DNA from: Ga0077530 sp046293075
GTDB lineage: Bacteria; Pseudomonadota; Alphaproteobacteria; Rhizobiales; Hyphomicrobiaceae
Direction: 5' to 3'
DNA: 64,000 nt
NCBI GenBank assembly: GCA_046293075.1
Contig: JBKBPL010000005.1
Span: forward strand, 77,462 to 141,461
The position numbers were made by a program, and so were the translations under genes. Positions within the stretch are counted from its first letter, which is position 1. Every line of letters starts with the position of its first letter. Below, one piece after another: positions 16,710 through 25,792 of the stretch. The notes beneath the pieces were generated by a model that did not search any database, was not told the origin of the DNA, and was given only the letters and a program-made list of their open reading frames with translations.

Positions 16710-17528
16710 TCACGGCATCCGGGGATGCGGTGCCGCAGCCAGCACCTGCGGGAGCATGTAGGGCACACCTTCCGGCGGGGTCCGATTGACCCTGATGGGG
16801 CACCCATAGGCCGCCGACAGGATGTCGTCGTTGAAAATCTCGGCCGGCGTGCCACGCGCAAGAATGCGCCCAGCGCCGATCAGAACGATATCGTCCGCCC
16901 AGGCCGCAGCGAGATTGAGGTCGTGAATGACGATGAGCACGGCGCGTCCAAGTCCCGCCTGGTGTCGCGCCTCGTCAAGCACGCGAGCCTGATGCGCCAG
17001 ATCGAGACTGGCCGTAGGCTCGTCGAGCATCAGGATGGCGCCTTCTTCAGGCGCCCGCGGGACGGCGTCGAGCTGACAGAGGGCACGCGCGATGTGCACC
17101 CTCTGCCTCTCGCCTCCGGACAGCTCGCTGTAAAGACGCGCCCGCAGGTGCTCGATGTCGACCGCACGCAACGCCTGATCGGCGATCCTATGCGCACTGG
17201 GTTCGATGCCGTCGAAGCCGGGAACAGAAGCCCCAAGACGTACAACCTCGATCACCGTGAAGGGAAATGAAAGATGCGTGGCCTGCGGCACGACGGCACG
17301 ACGCCGCGCAAGCGCGACGGGCGACAATCTCCGCACATCCTGCCCATCGAGAAGCACTGAGCCGGCGCTCAGGGCCAATTCGCCAGCGAGCGCCTTCAGC
17401 AGCATGGATTTGCCAGCGCCGTTGGGGCCGATGATCGCGGTCACACGGCTCGGCGCAACCTTAAGGTCGACGCCGTCAAGCAGGCGCCGGCCGCGCCGCT
17501 CGAGAACAACACCGCGCGCTTCAAGCAT
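16710..17528 (-). CDS. hmuV: Heme ABC transporter ATP-binding protein HmuV
   Basis: 272-residue ATPase of the iron-siderophore/heme (FepC-HmuV) group: Walker A GPNGAGKS, RRAVVPQATHLSFPFTV with the Q-loop, signature LSGGERQRVHIARAL, Walker B ILMLDEPTASLD, and VIHDLNLAAAWAD. The LSFPFTVIEVV segment is typical of HmuV. It starts at ATG 17528, 3 nt after the hmuU stop, so it is translationally coupled. It powers heme passage through HmuU into the cytoplasm. Confidence 0.94.
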   Translation of the reverse strand: MLEARGVVLERRGRRLLDGVDLKVAPSRVTAIIGPNGAGKSMLLKALAGELALSAGSVLLDGQDVRRLSPVALARRRAVVPQATHLSFPFTVIEVVRLGASVPGFDGIEPSAHRIADQALRAVDIEHLRARLYSELSGGERQRVHIARALCQLDAVPRAPEEGAILMLDEPTASLDLAHQARVLDEARHQAGLGRAVLIVIHDLNLAAAWADDIVLIGAGRILARGTPAEIFNDDILSAAYGCPIRVNRTPPEGVPYMLPQVLAAAPHPRMP

Positions 17529-17531
17529 GGA

Positions 17532-18617
17532 CTACTCCAGGCCGCCAATACCCCGGCGCAGGACGATGTGCAGAAAAACGGGAGCGCCAATCGCAGCCAT
17601 GACGATCCCGAGCGGCAACTCGGCCGGGCGCACAATCATGCGCGCGATGACGTCGGCGATGAGCACCAGCGTCGCCCCGAGAAGCGCGCTGCACGGTAGC
17701 ACGAAGCGATGGTCCGGCCCGGCAACGAGGCGGACGAAGTGCGGCACGACAATGCCAACGAAACCGACAATTCCGGCCACAGCGACGGCCGCGCCGACGG
17801 ATGCGGCCGTGGTGAAGATGATGAGCCATTTGGTGCGCTCGACATCGATACCGAGGTGGAAAGCCTCGGCCTCGCCGAGCAGGAAGCCATTGAGCGCACG
17901 AATGACGCGCGGGAGCACGACCGCAAGGGCGGCGGCAAATGGCAGGATGGCAACGACCTTCGGCCAGCTCGCGCCCGAGAGGCTCCCCATGGACCAGAGT
18001 GTCAGGTCGCGGAGATCGCGATCGTCGCTGACATAGGCGATGAGGCCCGTGAGTGCCCCGGAAATGGCCCCGATCGCGATGCCGGCGAGCAGCAACGTGC
18101 CGATCATGAGCTGCCCGCGCCGGCCGGCGATCAGCATAAGAATTGCCGTGGTCAGAAGCCCGCCGCAGAAGGCCGCAAAGGGCAGGGCATAAACGCCGAA
18201 GGTGCGCGTCCATGGGGCGGCAAGGCTGTTGCCCAGCGCGATGGTCGTCACTGCGGCGAGAGCCGCGCCGGAAGAGACGCCGACAATGCCGGGATCCGCA
18301 AGCGGGTTACGGAAGAGGCCCTGCATCATCGCGCCGCTTACCGCAAGCGCCGCACCGACAAAGGCGCCGAGCAACGTGCGTGGCAGTCGGATGCCGAGAA
18401 GCACGAGTTGCTCGGTGGAACGCTCGGCCCCCGAAGGGCCGAACAGGAAGGCATCGACTGCACGTCCGAGCGCGCTCAACGTGATGCCCGTGGCGCCGAT
18501 GGACAGCGACAAGACAACGGCAACGCTCACTGCCGCAACGGATACGGCAACGAGGCGCTGCCCAATCCGATCGCGATCCATCGACACAACAGCCTGGCGC
18601 AAGATGAGCAATCGCAT
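17532..18617 (-). CDS. hmuU: Heme ABC transporter permease HmuU (FecCD family)
   Basis: 361 residues with about ten membrane segments. Family landmarks: RLPRTLLGAFVGAALAVSGA, MMQGLFRNPLADPGIVGVSS, WSMGSLSGASW, LGIDVERTKW and GIVGFVGIVVPHFVRLVAGPDHR-like loop near the C-terminus. It forms the inner-membrane channel of the heme importer. Its start overlaps the hmuT stop by one base (TAATG), so the two are coupled. Confidence 0.95.
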   Translation of the reverse strand: MRLLILRQAVVSMDRDRIGQRLVAVSVAAVSVAVVLSLSIGATGITLSALGRAVDAFLFGPSGAERSTEQLVLLGIRLPRTLLGAFVGAALAVSGAMMQGLFRNPLADPGIVGVSSGAALAAVTTIALGNSLAAPWTRTFGVYALPFAAFCGGLLTTAILMLIAGRRGQLMIGTLLLAGIAIGAISGALTGLIAYVSDDRDLRDLTLWSMGSLSGASWPKVVAILPFAAALAVVLPRVIRALNGFLLGEAEAFHLGIDVERTKWLIIFTTAASVGAAVAVAGIVGFVGIVVPHFVRLVAGPDHRFVLPCSALLGATLVLIADVIARMIVRPAELPLGIVMAAIGAPVFLHIVLRRGIGGLE

Positions 18618-19576
18618 TACCTGCCAAGCTCGGCACGCTTGATGGGCAGATCCGGATAGAGCGCGCGCATCAAGTCATCCGCAGCGGCGGCGGCACGCGG
18701 CCCAAATCCGAGCACGTACAGGCCGTCCATTCGAATGATACGCTTCTCCCGCACGGCCGGGCTCGCGCCCGCGCCTCTCATCGTCATGAGCTGCTCGGCA
18801 TCGTGGCCGCCGCTCGAGTTGTGCATCAAGACAATCGCCTCCGGCCGGATCTCGGCCATTGCCTCATCGGTCATCGGCTTGAACCCGTTGATCGAAGCCG
18901 CGGCATTCTCCGCCCCTGCCAGCTTCAGCATCGCATCGGCGCTGGTATTGCGACCGCCGACCGTTGCTCGTCCGTTGGCCACATTCAGCACGAAGAGCGT
19001 GCGCAGTGGTCTCTTGATCAGCGCGCGCTGCTTGGCCAGTGCCTCGAAGTCACGCTCGATGCGTGCGGCCAGCTCTTTGCCCGCGGCCTCGAGACCGACG
19101 ACCTGCGATACGTGCCTGGTCTTGCTGGCAATGCCTTGGGGGCTCAAGTCCTCGGCAATCTCGACGTACGCCACGGGCGACGATTTGAGCGCACTGACGA
19201 CCTCCGGCGGCCCCGCACGATCCGAGGCAATGATGAGACTTGCACCGACCGATAGCACGCCCTCCGTAGACAGCGCCCGCATGTAGCCGACGTTTGCTTT
19301 CTGTTGCAGGGCCTCGGGTGGGAACTGGCTGGTTGCATCGACCGCGACGATCCGCGTCGCGGCGCCAATGGCGTAGAGAATCTCCGTAATGTCACCACCA
19401 ATCGAAACGATCCTGGAGGCATCCCCAGCCGCTGAAGCCGGCCCGGTGACGGCTTCTCGGCCTGTCTGAGCGAATGCAGCACCGCACAATGCAGTCAGAA
19501 AGAGCACCGCAGTCAGAAAGAGCACACAGGTGACGACGCGCGATCTGCGCATCATGCTTATCGAGGATGCCGTCAT
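18617..19576 (-). CDS. hmuT: Periplasmic heme-binding protein HmuT
   Basis: 319 residues. After a signal peptide (VVTCVLFLTAVLFLTALCGA...FAQ) come the class III helical-backbone binding-protein signatures: RIVSIGGDITEILYAIGA, VDATSQFPPEALQQKANVGY and MRALSTEGVLSVGASLIIAS, which are typical of HmuT. It carries heme from the outer-membrane receptor to HmuUV. ATG 19576 has GAGG 6 nt upstream; an in-frame ATG at 19555 is possible. It is the first gene of the hmuTUV operon, facing away from the receptor gene across 643 bp. Confidence 0.93.
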   Translation of the reverse strand: MTASSISMMRRSRVVTCVLFLTAVLFLTALCGAAFAQTGREAVTGPASAAGDASRIVSIGGDITEILYAIGAATRIVAVDATSQFPPEALQQKANVGYMRALSTEGVLSVGASLIIASDRAGPPEVVSALKSSPVAYVEIAEDLSPQGIASKTRHVSQVVGLEAAGKELAARIERDFEALAKQRALIKRPLRTLFVLNVANGRATVGGRNTSADAMLKLAGAENAAASINGFKPMTDEAMAEIRPEAIVLMHNSSGGHDAEQLMTMRGAGASPAVREKRIIRMDGLYVLGFGPRAAAAADDLMRALYPDLPIKRAELGR

Positions 19577-20219
19577 TTGAAGCCTCAGCTCATCTTGATG
19601 CGGTCCAACATGCCCTGCCACAACGCGGCGATCGCCATTGCAGGCACGCAGCCTGTCGGCGCGCGAGCACGCTGGAAGCAGCACGGACTGCAGATGCTTC
19701 AGGAGGTGCACCAGGCAGCGCACGACGAGCGCCGCTCACACTCACGGTCCGCGTCTTGGCGCAGCACTGAAGCATTCTTTACGTGCGAAGTAAAGTATCT
19801 ACAGCGGCGCGGGCGAGGCGTGGGATGGGAAGACGCTCGGGAGCCCACGGATCGAGAGCGCCGTCGCCCTTGCGTCGTCGTGCTGCGGCTCACAGACACC
19901 CTGTTTTGGGCGCATCGCGCGGCATCCGCTGCGCAACGCGCACGACGCCCGCGAATGGAATTGCAATTCGTATAATTGGACCGCCTCTTGAGATTGTGAC
20001 ATTTTTGTCGCCTCGGTGCTGACGCGGCCTGCGGCAGGCGATTTAATCTTGACCGCCGGAGTATATTTTCAGAATTCTCCTCACATACAGTGCTCAGAAG
20101 ATGCCGACGCGCCTGACCCGGCTCAGCAGCGGGCACCCTCGGCACTGTTCAGGAAGCCAGCCAGCACGGAAGCCAAAGTCCGGCCAGCTAGCCAGTCATC
20201 GGGGCAGCGGAGGTTGGCC
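19577..20219. promoter_or_regulatory. hmuT / heme-receptor divergent regulatory region (643 bp)
   Basis: No gene is supported. The region holds three palindromes suited to dimeric regulators: CTTTAC-N7-GTAAAG (19777-19795), a perfect 12-mer GAATTGCAATTC (19958-19969) and AGAATTCT (20071-20078). Fur-family proteins (Irr, Fur/Mur) and RirA are the known iron regulators of alphaproteobacterial hmu genes, but none of these palindromes is a full match to an Irr ICE box that I can assert. The stretch from about 19960 to 20090 is locally AT-rich, as expected for promoters. Confidence 0.45.
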
Positions 20220-22412
20220 ATGCGGCTTTACTATTCGGAATCTACCTTTACTTGCGCTCGTGCGATGCGGGGCACAACGCGTACGGAACGGGCTCTTTGC
20301 GGCGCGGGCATATTGCTGGCCGGGATCGCCTGGTGCGGACCGGTCTTTGCGCAGACGGCGCTCCCGCCATTGAGTGTCCAAGCCAAAAAGGCCAAAGCGA
20401 AGTCGGCCAAGAGAACGGCACCCCGCGCCGCGCCACAGCCCGCTGCGCCTGCGGCCGGAGCCGCCGAAAGCGAAGCACCTGGCATGACAGCGCCGCAGGA
20501 TGTGCCCTATGCCACGCCGGGAAGTGTCAGCACAGCAACGCGGAGCGACATCGAGACCTTCGGCCAGATTCGCACCGATGACATCCTGCGCGCCATGCCC
20601 GGCGTTTCCACCCGCGAAAGCGCCAGCAATGCCGGCGTGGCTGTCAACATCCGAGGGTTCGAGGGTTCCGGGCGCGTCAATATGATGATCGACGGCGTCC
20701 GTCAGAACTTCCGCTTCACAGGCCATGAGGCCTCGGGCTTCACCTATATCGATCCCAATCTGATCGCCGGCATCGAGGTGAATTCCGGAGCGGTATCGAC
20801 GCGCGGTGGCGCCGGCGCACTCGCGGGCACCGCGAATTTCCGTACGCTCGATGTCGGTGACATCATCAAGCCCGGCCAGAACATGGGCGTGCTGACGACG
20901 ACGACATGGGGCAGCAACGGCATCGGCTGGACAGGCTTGGCAGCAGCCGGCGCCCGGACGGATTCTGTTGGCGTTGCCGGCGCCATCAGCACGCGCGATC
21001 AGGGGCGCTACAAGAATGGTGATGGCGTGACGGTTCCAAATACCGATCGCGAAGTGCTTTCCGGGCTCTTCAAGCTCGAATTCAAGCCGTCCTCGGAGCA
21101 CTTCCTCAAGTTTGGCGGCGTGTTCTATGATGGCGACTTTACCGCAAACTCATACTTGCAGAACGTGCGATCGGACACGTTCACGATGAACTACGCCTAT
21201 CGCCCGAGCGACAATCCCTGGGTCGACTTCAGGTTCAATGCCTACAAGAACGATGTGGTGATGAGGTACCTGGAAGGAACAGGGAGTGCTGTCGGCCGCG
21301 TCATCGACGTCCAGGGTGAAGGGTTCGACCTATCCAACACCTCCCGGTTCCAGATCGTTGACGTCAGGTTCGTGTCCGAGATCGGCTTCGAGTATTTCGG
21401 AGACGACTTCGACGTCATCAACAGCGCGGCAGTCCCGGATAGAGGCGTCAATCCGTCAGGAAAAAGCTCCGTCGCAGGCCTGTTCTCGCAGACGAAAGCC
21501 TCATACGGGATCGGCGACCTGATCGTGGGCCTTCGCTACGATATGTTCACTTTGAAGGGCTCGGGCTCGGTTGCTGCCGGCAACCCGATCGGGCTCCCCG
21601 CGGGCCCCTACGCGGTGGACCGGGAGGAGGAGCGCTTCAATCCGAAGGTGACGTTTGCTCTGAACCCGCTCTCATGGCTCCAGCCATATGTGACCTATTC
21701 GGAGACGATGCGCTATCCGACGGTGAATGAGACCTTTACGGGAGGCCTCCATCCGGGGACTGGCGTGCCCCAGTACTTCTACCCCAATCCCTTCCTCGAG
21801 CCCGAGATTGCGAAGGGATGGGAGTTCGGCTTCAACATCAAAAAGGGCGGTCTCTTTGCCCATCGCGACCTGTTCCGCTTCAAGGCGGCCTACTTCACGC
21901 TGGACGTCGAGAACTACATTACGGCATTCCTCACGCCGAGCTTCGCCACCTACTATGACAACCATCCCGGCACGAGCACCGTCCAGGGAATCGAGCTGCA
22001 GGGCATGTACGATGCCGGATTCTTCTTTGCCGGCCTCAGCTACACGTATACCGACTCGAACCTGCCGCCACAGATCAACGGCTTCGGCGCAACCGCCTAT
22101 CTGCCGGATCATGTTGCCACGATCACCGGCGGCCTGAGGTTCTTCGACGAAAAGCTCACCGTGGGCGCGCGGGGCTATTTCGTCTCGGAGGCTGAGGTCG
22201 GCGCCATCAACGGCCCCCCGACGCCGGGTTATGAACTGCTCGACCTGTTCACCAGCTACAAGTTCGACAGCGGTCTTCAGATCGGCGCAAGCCTGACGAA
22301 CGTCTTCGATGAGACGTACACGCCAGTCTTGAGTACGGGCGCATCGGGTGCGACAGGTATCCCAACAGGGCGTGGCCGCACATTGCTGCTCAATGCAAAG
22401 GCGCAGTTCTAG
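20220..22412 (+). CDS. TonB-dependent hemoglobin/heme receptor (HmuR/BhuR-type)
   Basis: 730-residue outer-membrane beta-barrel. A signal peptide (CGAGILLAGIAWCGPVFAQ) precedes a ~55-residue Ala/Lys/Pro-rich linker, then the plug domain (SDIETFGQIRTDDILRAMPG, NIRGFEGSGRVNMMIDGVRQ) and the barrel ending in ...LLLNAKAQF with a C-terminal Phe, as needed for BAM insertion. The plug's GVRQNFRFTGHEASGF segment and the position beside hmuTUV mark it as a heme receptor. ATG 20220 has GGAGG 6 nt upstream. The usual heme-pocket FRAP/NPNL box is not obvious: there is NPNLIAGIEV in the plug and YPTVNETF in the barrel. Confidence 0.9.
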   Translation: MRLYYSESTFTCARAMRGTTRTERALCGAGILLAGIAWCGPVFAQTALPPLSVQAKKAKAKSAKRTAPRAAPQPAAPAAGAAESEAPGMTAPQDVPYATPGSVSTATRSDIETFGQIRTDDILRAMPGVSTRESASNAGVAVNIRGFEGSGRVNMMIDGVRQNFRFTGHEASGFTYIDPNLIAGIEVNSGAVSTRGGAGALAGTANFRTLDVGDIIKPGQNMGVLTTTTWGSNGIGWTGLAAAGARTDSVGVAGAISTRDQGRYKNGDGVTVPNTDREVLSGLFKLEFKPSSEHFLKFGGVFYDGDFTANSYLQNVRSDTFTMNYAYRPSDNPWVDFRFNAYKNDVVMRYLEGTGSAVGRVIDVQGEGFDLSNTSRFQIVDVRFVSEIGFEYFGDDFDVINSAAVPDRGVNPSGKSSVAGLFSQTKASYGIGDLIVGLRYDMFTLKGSGSVAAGNPIGLPAGPYAVDREEERFNPKVTFALNPLSWLQPYVTYSETMRYPTVNETFTGGLHPGTGVPQYFYPNPFLEPEIAKGWEFGFNIKKGGLFAHRDLFRFKAAYFTLDVENYITAFLTPSFATYYDNHPGTSTVQGIELQGMYDAGFFFAGLSYTYTDSNLPPQINGFGATAYLPDHVATITGGLRFFDEKLTVGARGYFVSEAEVGAINGPPTPGYELLDLFTSYKFDSGLQIGASLTNVFDETYTPVLSTGASGATGIPTGRGRTLLLNAKAQF

Positions 22413-22438
22413 CCGCACCTGATATCGGATCGAAAGAC

Positions 22439-22465
22439 GAGGCGCCGCACTTCATGCGGCGCCTC
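22439..22465 (+). terminator. Strong hairpin after the heme receptor
   Basis: A perfect 11-bp GC-rich stem (22439-22449 with 22455-22465, loop CTTCA) lies 26 nt after the receptor stop. It lacks a T-run, so it may act as an mRNA 3' stabiliser or a Rho-assisted terminator. Confidence 0.55.
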
Positions 22466-22846
22466 ACCCCCGGCGGCGGAACATCGCGCAGACGATGTGG
22501 CAACATGAATAGGCGATGTCTGGCCAGCCCCTGCTTTCCATACTCAGCCAAGGCCAAAGCGCTGGCTCTTGCGAGCTGGCAATTCTATTCGCTGCATGTG
22601 GTCCGTCTGGCTAAGATCGTCTAGTGTGCCGATCGCGAAGTTCGTCACTATCTGCAGCGGGCTCTCGAACGAAGTTCGCGATCGAAAGGACACGAGCAAG
22701 CCTATGTTTCTAGTGTGGTCCAGATCCCGAAGTCCGCCTTCGACACCTACCGCGAAGTGGTGGCGGACTTCGCAATCACCACACCACGTACAGATGACCC
22801 CTGGCAGAAGCGGACGGCTGGGGATGGCGATACGGGAGAGCACGAG
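22466..22846. other. Intergenic stretch with clustered inverted repeats (381 bp)
   Basis: No gene is supported. The region has a 15-bp inverted repeat with one mismatch (22631-22645 against 22669-22683, core GATCGCGAA..TTCG) and a perfect 11-bp inverted repeat (CGAAGTCCGCC 22728-22738, GGCGGACTTCG 22762-22772), flanked by GTGGT and ACCAC. All share a CGAAGT/ACTTCG core. They may be regulator sites or mobile-element relics upstream of the phosphotransferase gene. Confidence 0.45.
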
Positions 22847-23908
22847 GTGGATAACAATGCTTCCTCGACGAACGGCAGCACGAGGCCGCTTCAGCACACG
22901 TTCGATCCGGCCCGGCTCGAACACTGGCTTCAAGAGCACATAGCTGGCTTTCAAGGACCGCTCCGCATCGAGCAGTTCAAGGGTGGGCAGTCGAACCCGA
23001 CGTACAAGCTGACAGCGGCCTCGGGCACCTATGTCCTGCGACGCAAGCCGCCCGGCCCCCTGCTGCCGAGCGCGCATGCGGTCGAGCGCGAGCATCGCCT
23101 GTTGACCGCCCTGCGTGACACTGGCGTCCCGATCCCGCGCGCACATGGCCTGTGCGAGGACGCGGACGTGATCGGCAGCACGTTCTACGTCATGGATTTT
23201 GTCGACGGGCGTGTGTTCTGGGATCCCCGCCTTCCTGACCTGTCGAGGGCCGAGCGCGCGGCCGTGTTCGATTCGATGAACGAGACGATCGCCGCCCTCC
23301 ACAGCCTCGATCCCGAAGCGGTCGGCCTCGGCGACTACGGCCGGGCCGGCAACTTCATCAGCCGGCAGATCGGCCGCTGGTCGAAGCAGTATCGAGCCTC
23401 CGAAACCGAGGAGATTCGCTCGATGGACAGCCTGATCGACTGGCTGCCGCGTCACCTTCCCGCAGAGGGCGAGACGCGGATTGTTCACGGCGATTATCGC
23501 CTCGACAACGTGATCATCAATCCGCGCGATCCCAAGGTCGTCGCCGTTCTCGACTGGGAGCTCTCAACGCTTGGCGATCCGCTCGCGGATTTCGCCTATC
23601 ACATGATGTCCTGGCGCATTGCCCCCGACTTGTTCAGAGGTTTGGCCGGCGTGGACTTCGAAGGGCTCGGCATTCCCGACGAGCCGCACTATCTCGCCGC
23701 ATACTGCCGGCGAACAGGGCGCGAGCATATCGAAGCCTGGGACTACTATCTCATCTTCAGCATGTTCCGGATTGCAGCGATCCTGCAGGGGATCGCCAAG
23801 CGCGCGCTCGATGGCACCGCTGCCGACGCCGAGGCATCGCAGGTGGGGCGATTGGCACGCCCCCTCGCGGATCAGGCGTGGCGGCTCGCACAGACGATCG
23901 CGCCATAG
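22847..23908 (+). CDS. ACAD10/11-type phosphotransferase (APH family)
   Basis: 353 residues of the aminoglycoside-phosphotransferase/choline-kinase fold, in the ACAD10-11 subgroup that sits near acyl-CoA dehydrogenases. Motifs: QFKGGQSNPTYKLTA (phosphate loop), YVLRRKPPGPLLPSAHAVER, the catalytic IVHGDYRLDNVI with the Brenner Asp, and VLDWELSTLGDPLADFAY for metal binding. The family phosphorylates hydroxyacyl-CoAs so that a partner dehydrogenase can eliminate the phosphate. GTG 22847 follows GGGAG at 8 nt and gives family length; an upstream GTG at 22715 would add a stretch overlapping the inverted repeats. It converges with the CoA ligase. Confidence 0.85.
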   Translation: MDNNASSTNGSTRPLQHTFDPARLEHWLQEHIAGFQGPLRIEQFKGGQSNPTYKLTAASGTYVLRRKPPGPLLPSAHAVEREHRLLTALRDTGVPIPRAHGLCEDADVIGSTFYVMDFVDGRVFWDPRLPDLSRAERAAVFDSMNETIAALHSLDPEAVGLGDYGRAGNFISRQIGRWSKQYRASETEEIRSMDSLIDWLPRHLPAEGETRIVHGDYRLDNVIINPRDPKVVAVLDWELSTLGDPLADFAYHMMSWRIAPDLFRGLAGVDFEGLGIPDEPHYLAAYCRRTGREHIEAWDYYLIFSMFRIAAILQGIAKRALDGTAADAEASQVGRLARPLADQAWRLAQTIAP

Positions 23909-23968
23909 CCGAGCGGCATGTCTGCGCCCTGCGCGGCGTGCGCACCCTTCCCATGGCTGCAGCGGCCG

Positions 23969-25552
23969 TCAGGTGGTGCGCAGCATACGCTTGAGCAACT
24001 TGCCGTTCGCATTGCGCGGGAGCGGCTCTCGGCAGATCGTGAAGCTCTCGGGTACCTTGTAGTCGGCCAGCAGGTCAGTACAGTGACGCTTGAGCTCTAA
24101 GGGCTCAACTTCTGCGCTCGCGAAGACGAATGCGTACGCGCGCTCGCCGAGCACCGGACAGGGCCGGGCGATCACCGCGGCCTCGACCACCTTGGGGAAG
24201 CTCATCAGCGCATTTTCAACTTCGACCGAGTAGATCTTGTAGCCGCCGCGGTTGATCATGTCCTTCTTGCGATCGAACACATACACAAAGCCATCAGAGT
24301 CCTTCGATCCGAGATCACCCGAGCGCCAATAGCCGCCGGCGAAGTTCTCGGCGGTCGCCGCCGCGTCATTCCAGTAGCCGGGAACAACCATGGGGCCGCC
24401 GAGCCACAGCTCACCCACTTCGCCGCTCGCCACCTCGCAGCCCGCCTCGTCCATCACCAGCACATCGGCGCAGGGCACCGCACAGCCGACACTGTCGGAG
24501 CGTGCGGCCGTCTGCGCCGGCGGCATGATCGTGACTGGAGAGGTTGTCTCGGTGGCACCGTACGCATTCATGAGATTGAGGTTCGGCAGCTTTTCGGCAA
24601 AGCGTGCGATCGTCGCCGGCGCCATGGGTGCGCCACCGTAGCCTGCGATGCGCCAGGTATCGTACTTCGTCTCGTCGAATGCCGGATCGAGCAGGCACAG
24701 GTTGTACATGGCCGGCACCATGAGCGAGTGCGTCATGCGCTCGCGTGCCGCCAGCTCCAGGAACTCCGGCGCCTTGAACGCCGGCATGATGATCAATGTC
24801 GCCGCCGCGTGTGCCATCGCCATGATCAGCGCGATGATGCCCGTCACATGGCTCATGGGGACCGCGGCGATGGCGCGGTCCCTTGAGGTGAGCGCCATGC
24901 AGCATTCGTAGTGCATGGCCGAGTGGCAGATGCCGAGGTGCGTCAGCATCGCGCCTTTGGGGCGCCCCGTCGTGCCTGACGTGTAGAGGATGACGGCCGT
25001 ATCCTCCTCGAACACTTCGGCCGGAGCGGCACCGCCCGGATGCGCGAGCAGCGGGATGGCCTCGCTGGATGCGCGCGGATCCACGGGCACGCGTTGCCGG
25101 CTCGCCGGCGAGACATCCACAGCCGGCAGGCGGTCGGCGAGATCGGCGTCGTAAACCAGCAGCTTCGCGCCCGAGTGGGAGAGCATATAGGCGAGCGCCG
25201 GCGTCTGCTCGCGCACGCTCATGGGCACGGCGATCGCACCGAGACGCAAGGTCGCGAAGAGAACGACGGGGAACGGGACGCCATTGCCGAGCAGCATGGC
25301 CACCCGGTCACCCTTGCCGATGCCGGCAGCCGCAAGGCCGGCGCTGCAGCGCTCCACGACGCGATAAAGCTCGCGATAGGTCAGGCGCTCCTTGCCGCAG
25401 ACCATGGCTTCACCGTCAGGGTTGCGGTCCACGGCATTGCGCAACAGGTCAAAGGCATTGTGGGGACGATCCGCGAAGCACCGCACGAGGCGGTCGCCGT
25501 AATGCCTCTCGTATCGGAGTGGCGGCACGCTGCCGAGCCATGCGCCTTCCAT
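23969..25552 (-). CDS. AMP-forming acyl-CoA synthetase / CoA ligase
   Basis: 527-residue member of the ANL superfamily. The P-loop-like A3 motif is ILYTSGTTGRPKGAML, A5 is NAYGATETTSP, A7 is YWRSGDLG, A8 is DRKKDMINRGGYKIYSVEVE, and A10 is PRNANGKLLKR with the adenylation Lys. It activates a carboxylic acid to its CoA thioester. Neighbours (acyl-CoA dehydrogenase, GntR regulator, ACAD10/11-type kinase) point to breakdown of a fatty or aryl-alkanoic acid; the acid is unknown. It starts at ATG 25552 after a G-rich stretch and lies 240 bp downstream of the GntR gene on the same strand. Confidence 0.92.
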   Translation of the reverse strand: MEGAWLGSVPPLRYERHYGDRLVRCFADRPHNAFDLLRNAVDRNPDGEAMVCGKERLTYRELYRVVERCSAGLAAAGIGKGDRVAMLLGNGVPFPVVLFATLRLGAIAVPMSVREQTPALAYMLSHSGAKLLVYDADLADRLPAVDVSPASRQRVPVDPRASSEAIPLLAHPGGAAPAEVFEEDTAVILYTSGTTGRPKGAMLTHLGICHSAMHYECCMALTSRDRAIAAVPMSHVTGIIALIMAMAHAAATLIIMPAFKAPEFLELAARERMTHSLMVPAMYNLCLLDPAFDETKYDTWRIAGYGGAPMAPATIARFAEKLPNLNLMNAYGATETTSPVTIMPPAQTAARSDSVGCAVPCADVLVMDEAGCEVASGEVGELWLGGPMVVPGYWNDAAATAENFAGGYWRSGDLGSKDSDGFVYVFDRKKDMINRGGYKIYSVEVENALMSFPKVVEAAVIARPCPVLGERAYAFVFASAEVEPLELKRHCTDLLADYKVPESFTICREPLPRNANGKLLKRMLRTT

Positions 25553-25792
25553 GACGGCCCCCTCAGCTCCCTACACGCACGATTCCATGCTTGATCGAGA
25601 ACACGCGATCGTGCGGGCCGTACCCCGCGCTGCGCATGGCATGATCGCCACCGCCACGATGGCGCGACGGCCCAGTCTGAATGATTGCGCGCAGCCGTTT
25701 CCTCCCGCGCATGGTCGGTACTCCCAATCGCGGACCGTTCTCGGTCTCTTGTGCTCACCAATGTCCGCCGCAAGAGCGGCTGATCCTCCGAC

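Noticed and set aside
20016..20219. Earlier start of the heme receptor
   Set aside because: The 68 extra codons precede a clear signal peptide with a GGAGG site at 20220.
22715..22846. Upstream GTG start for the phosphotransferase
   Set aside because: The extra residues overlap the inverted-repeat cluster, and GTG 22847 has a proper Shine-Dalgarno and gives family length.
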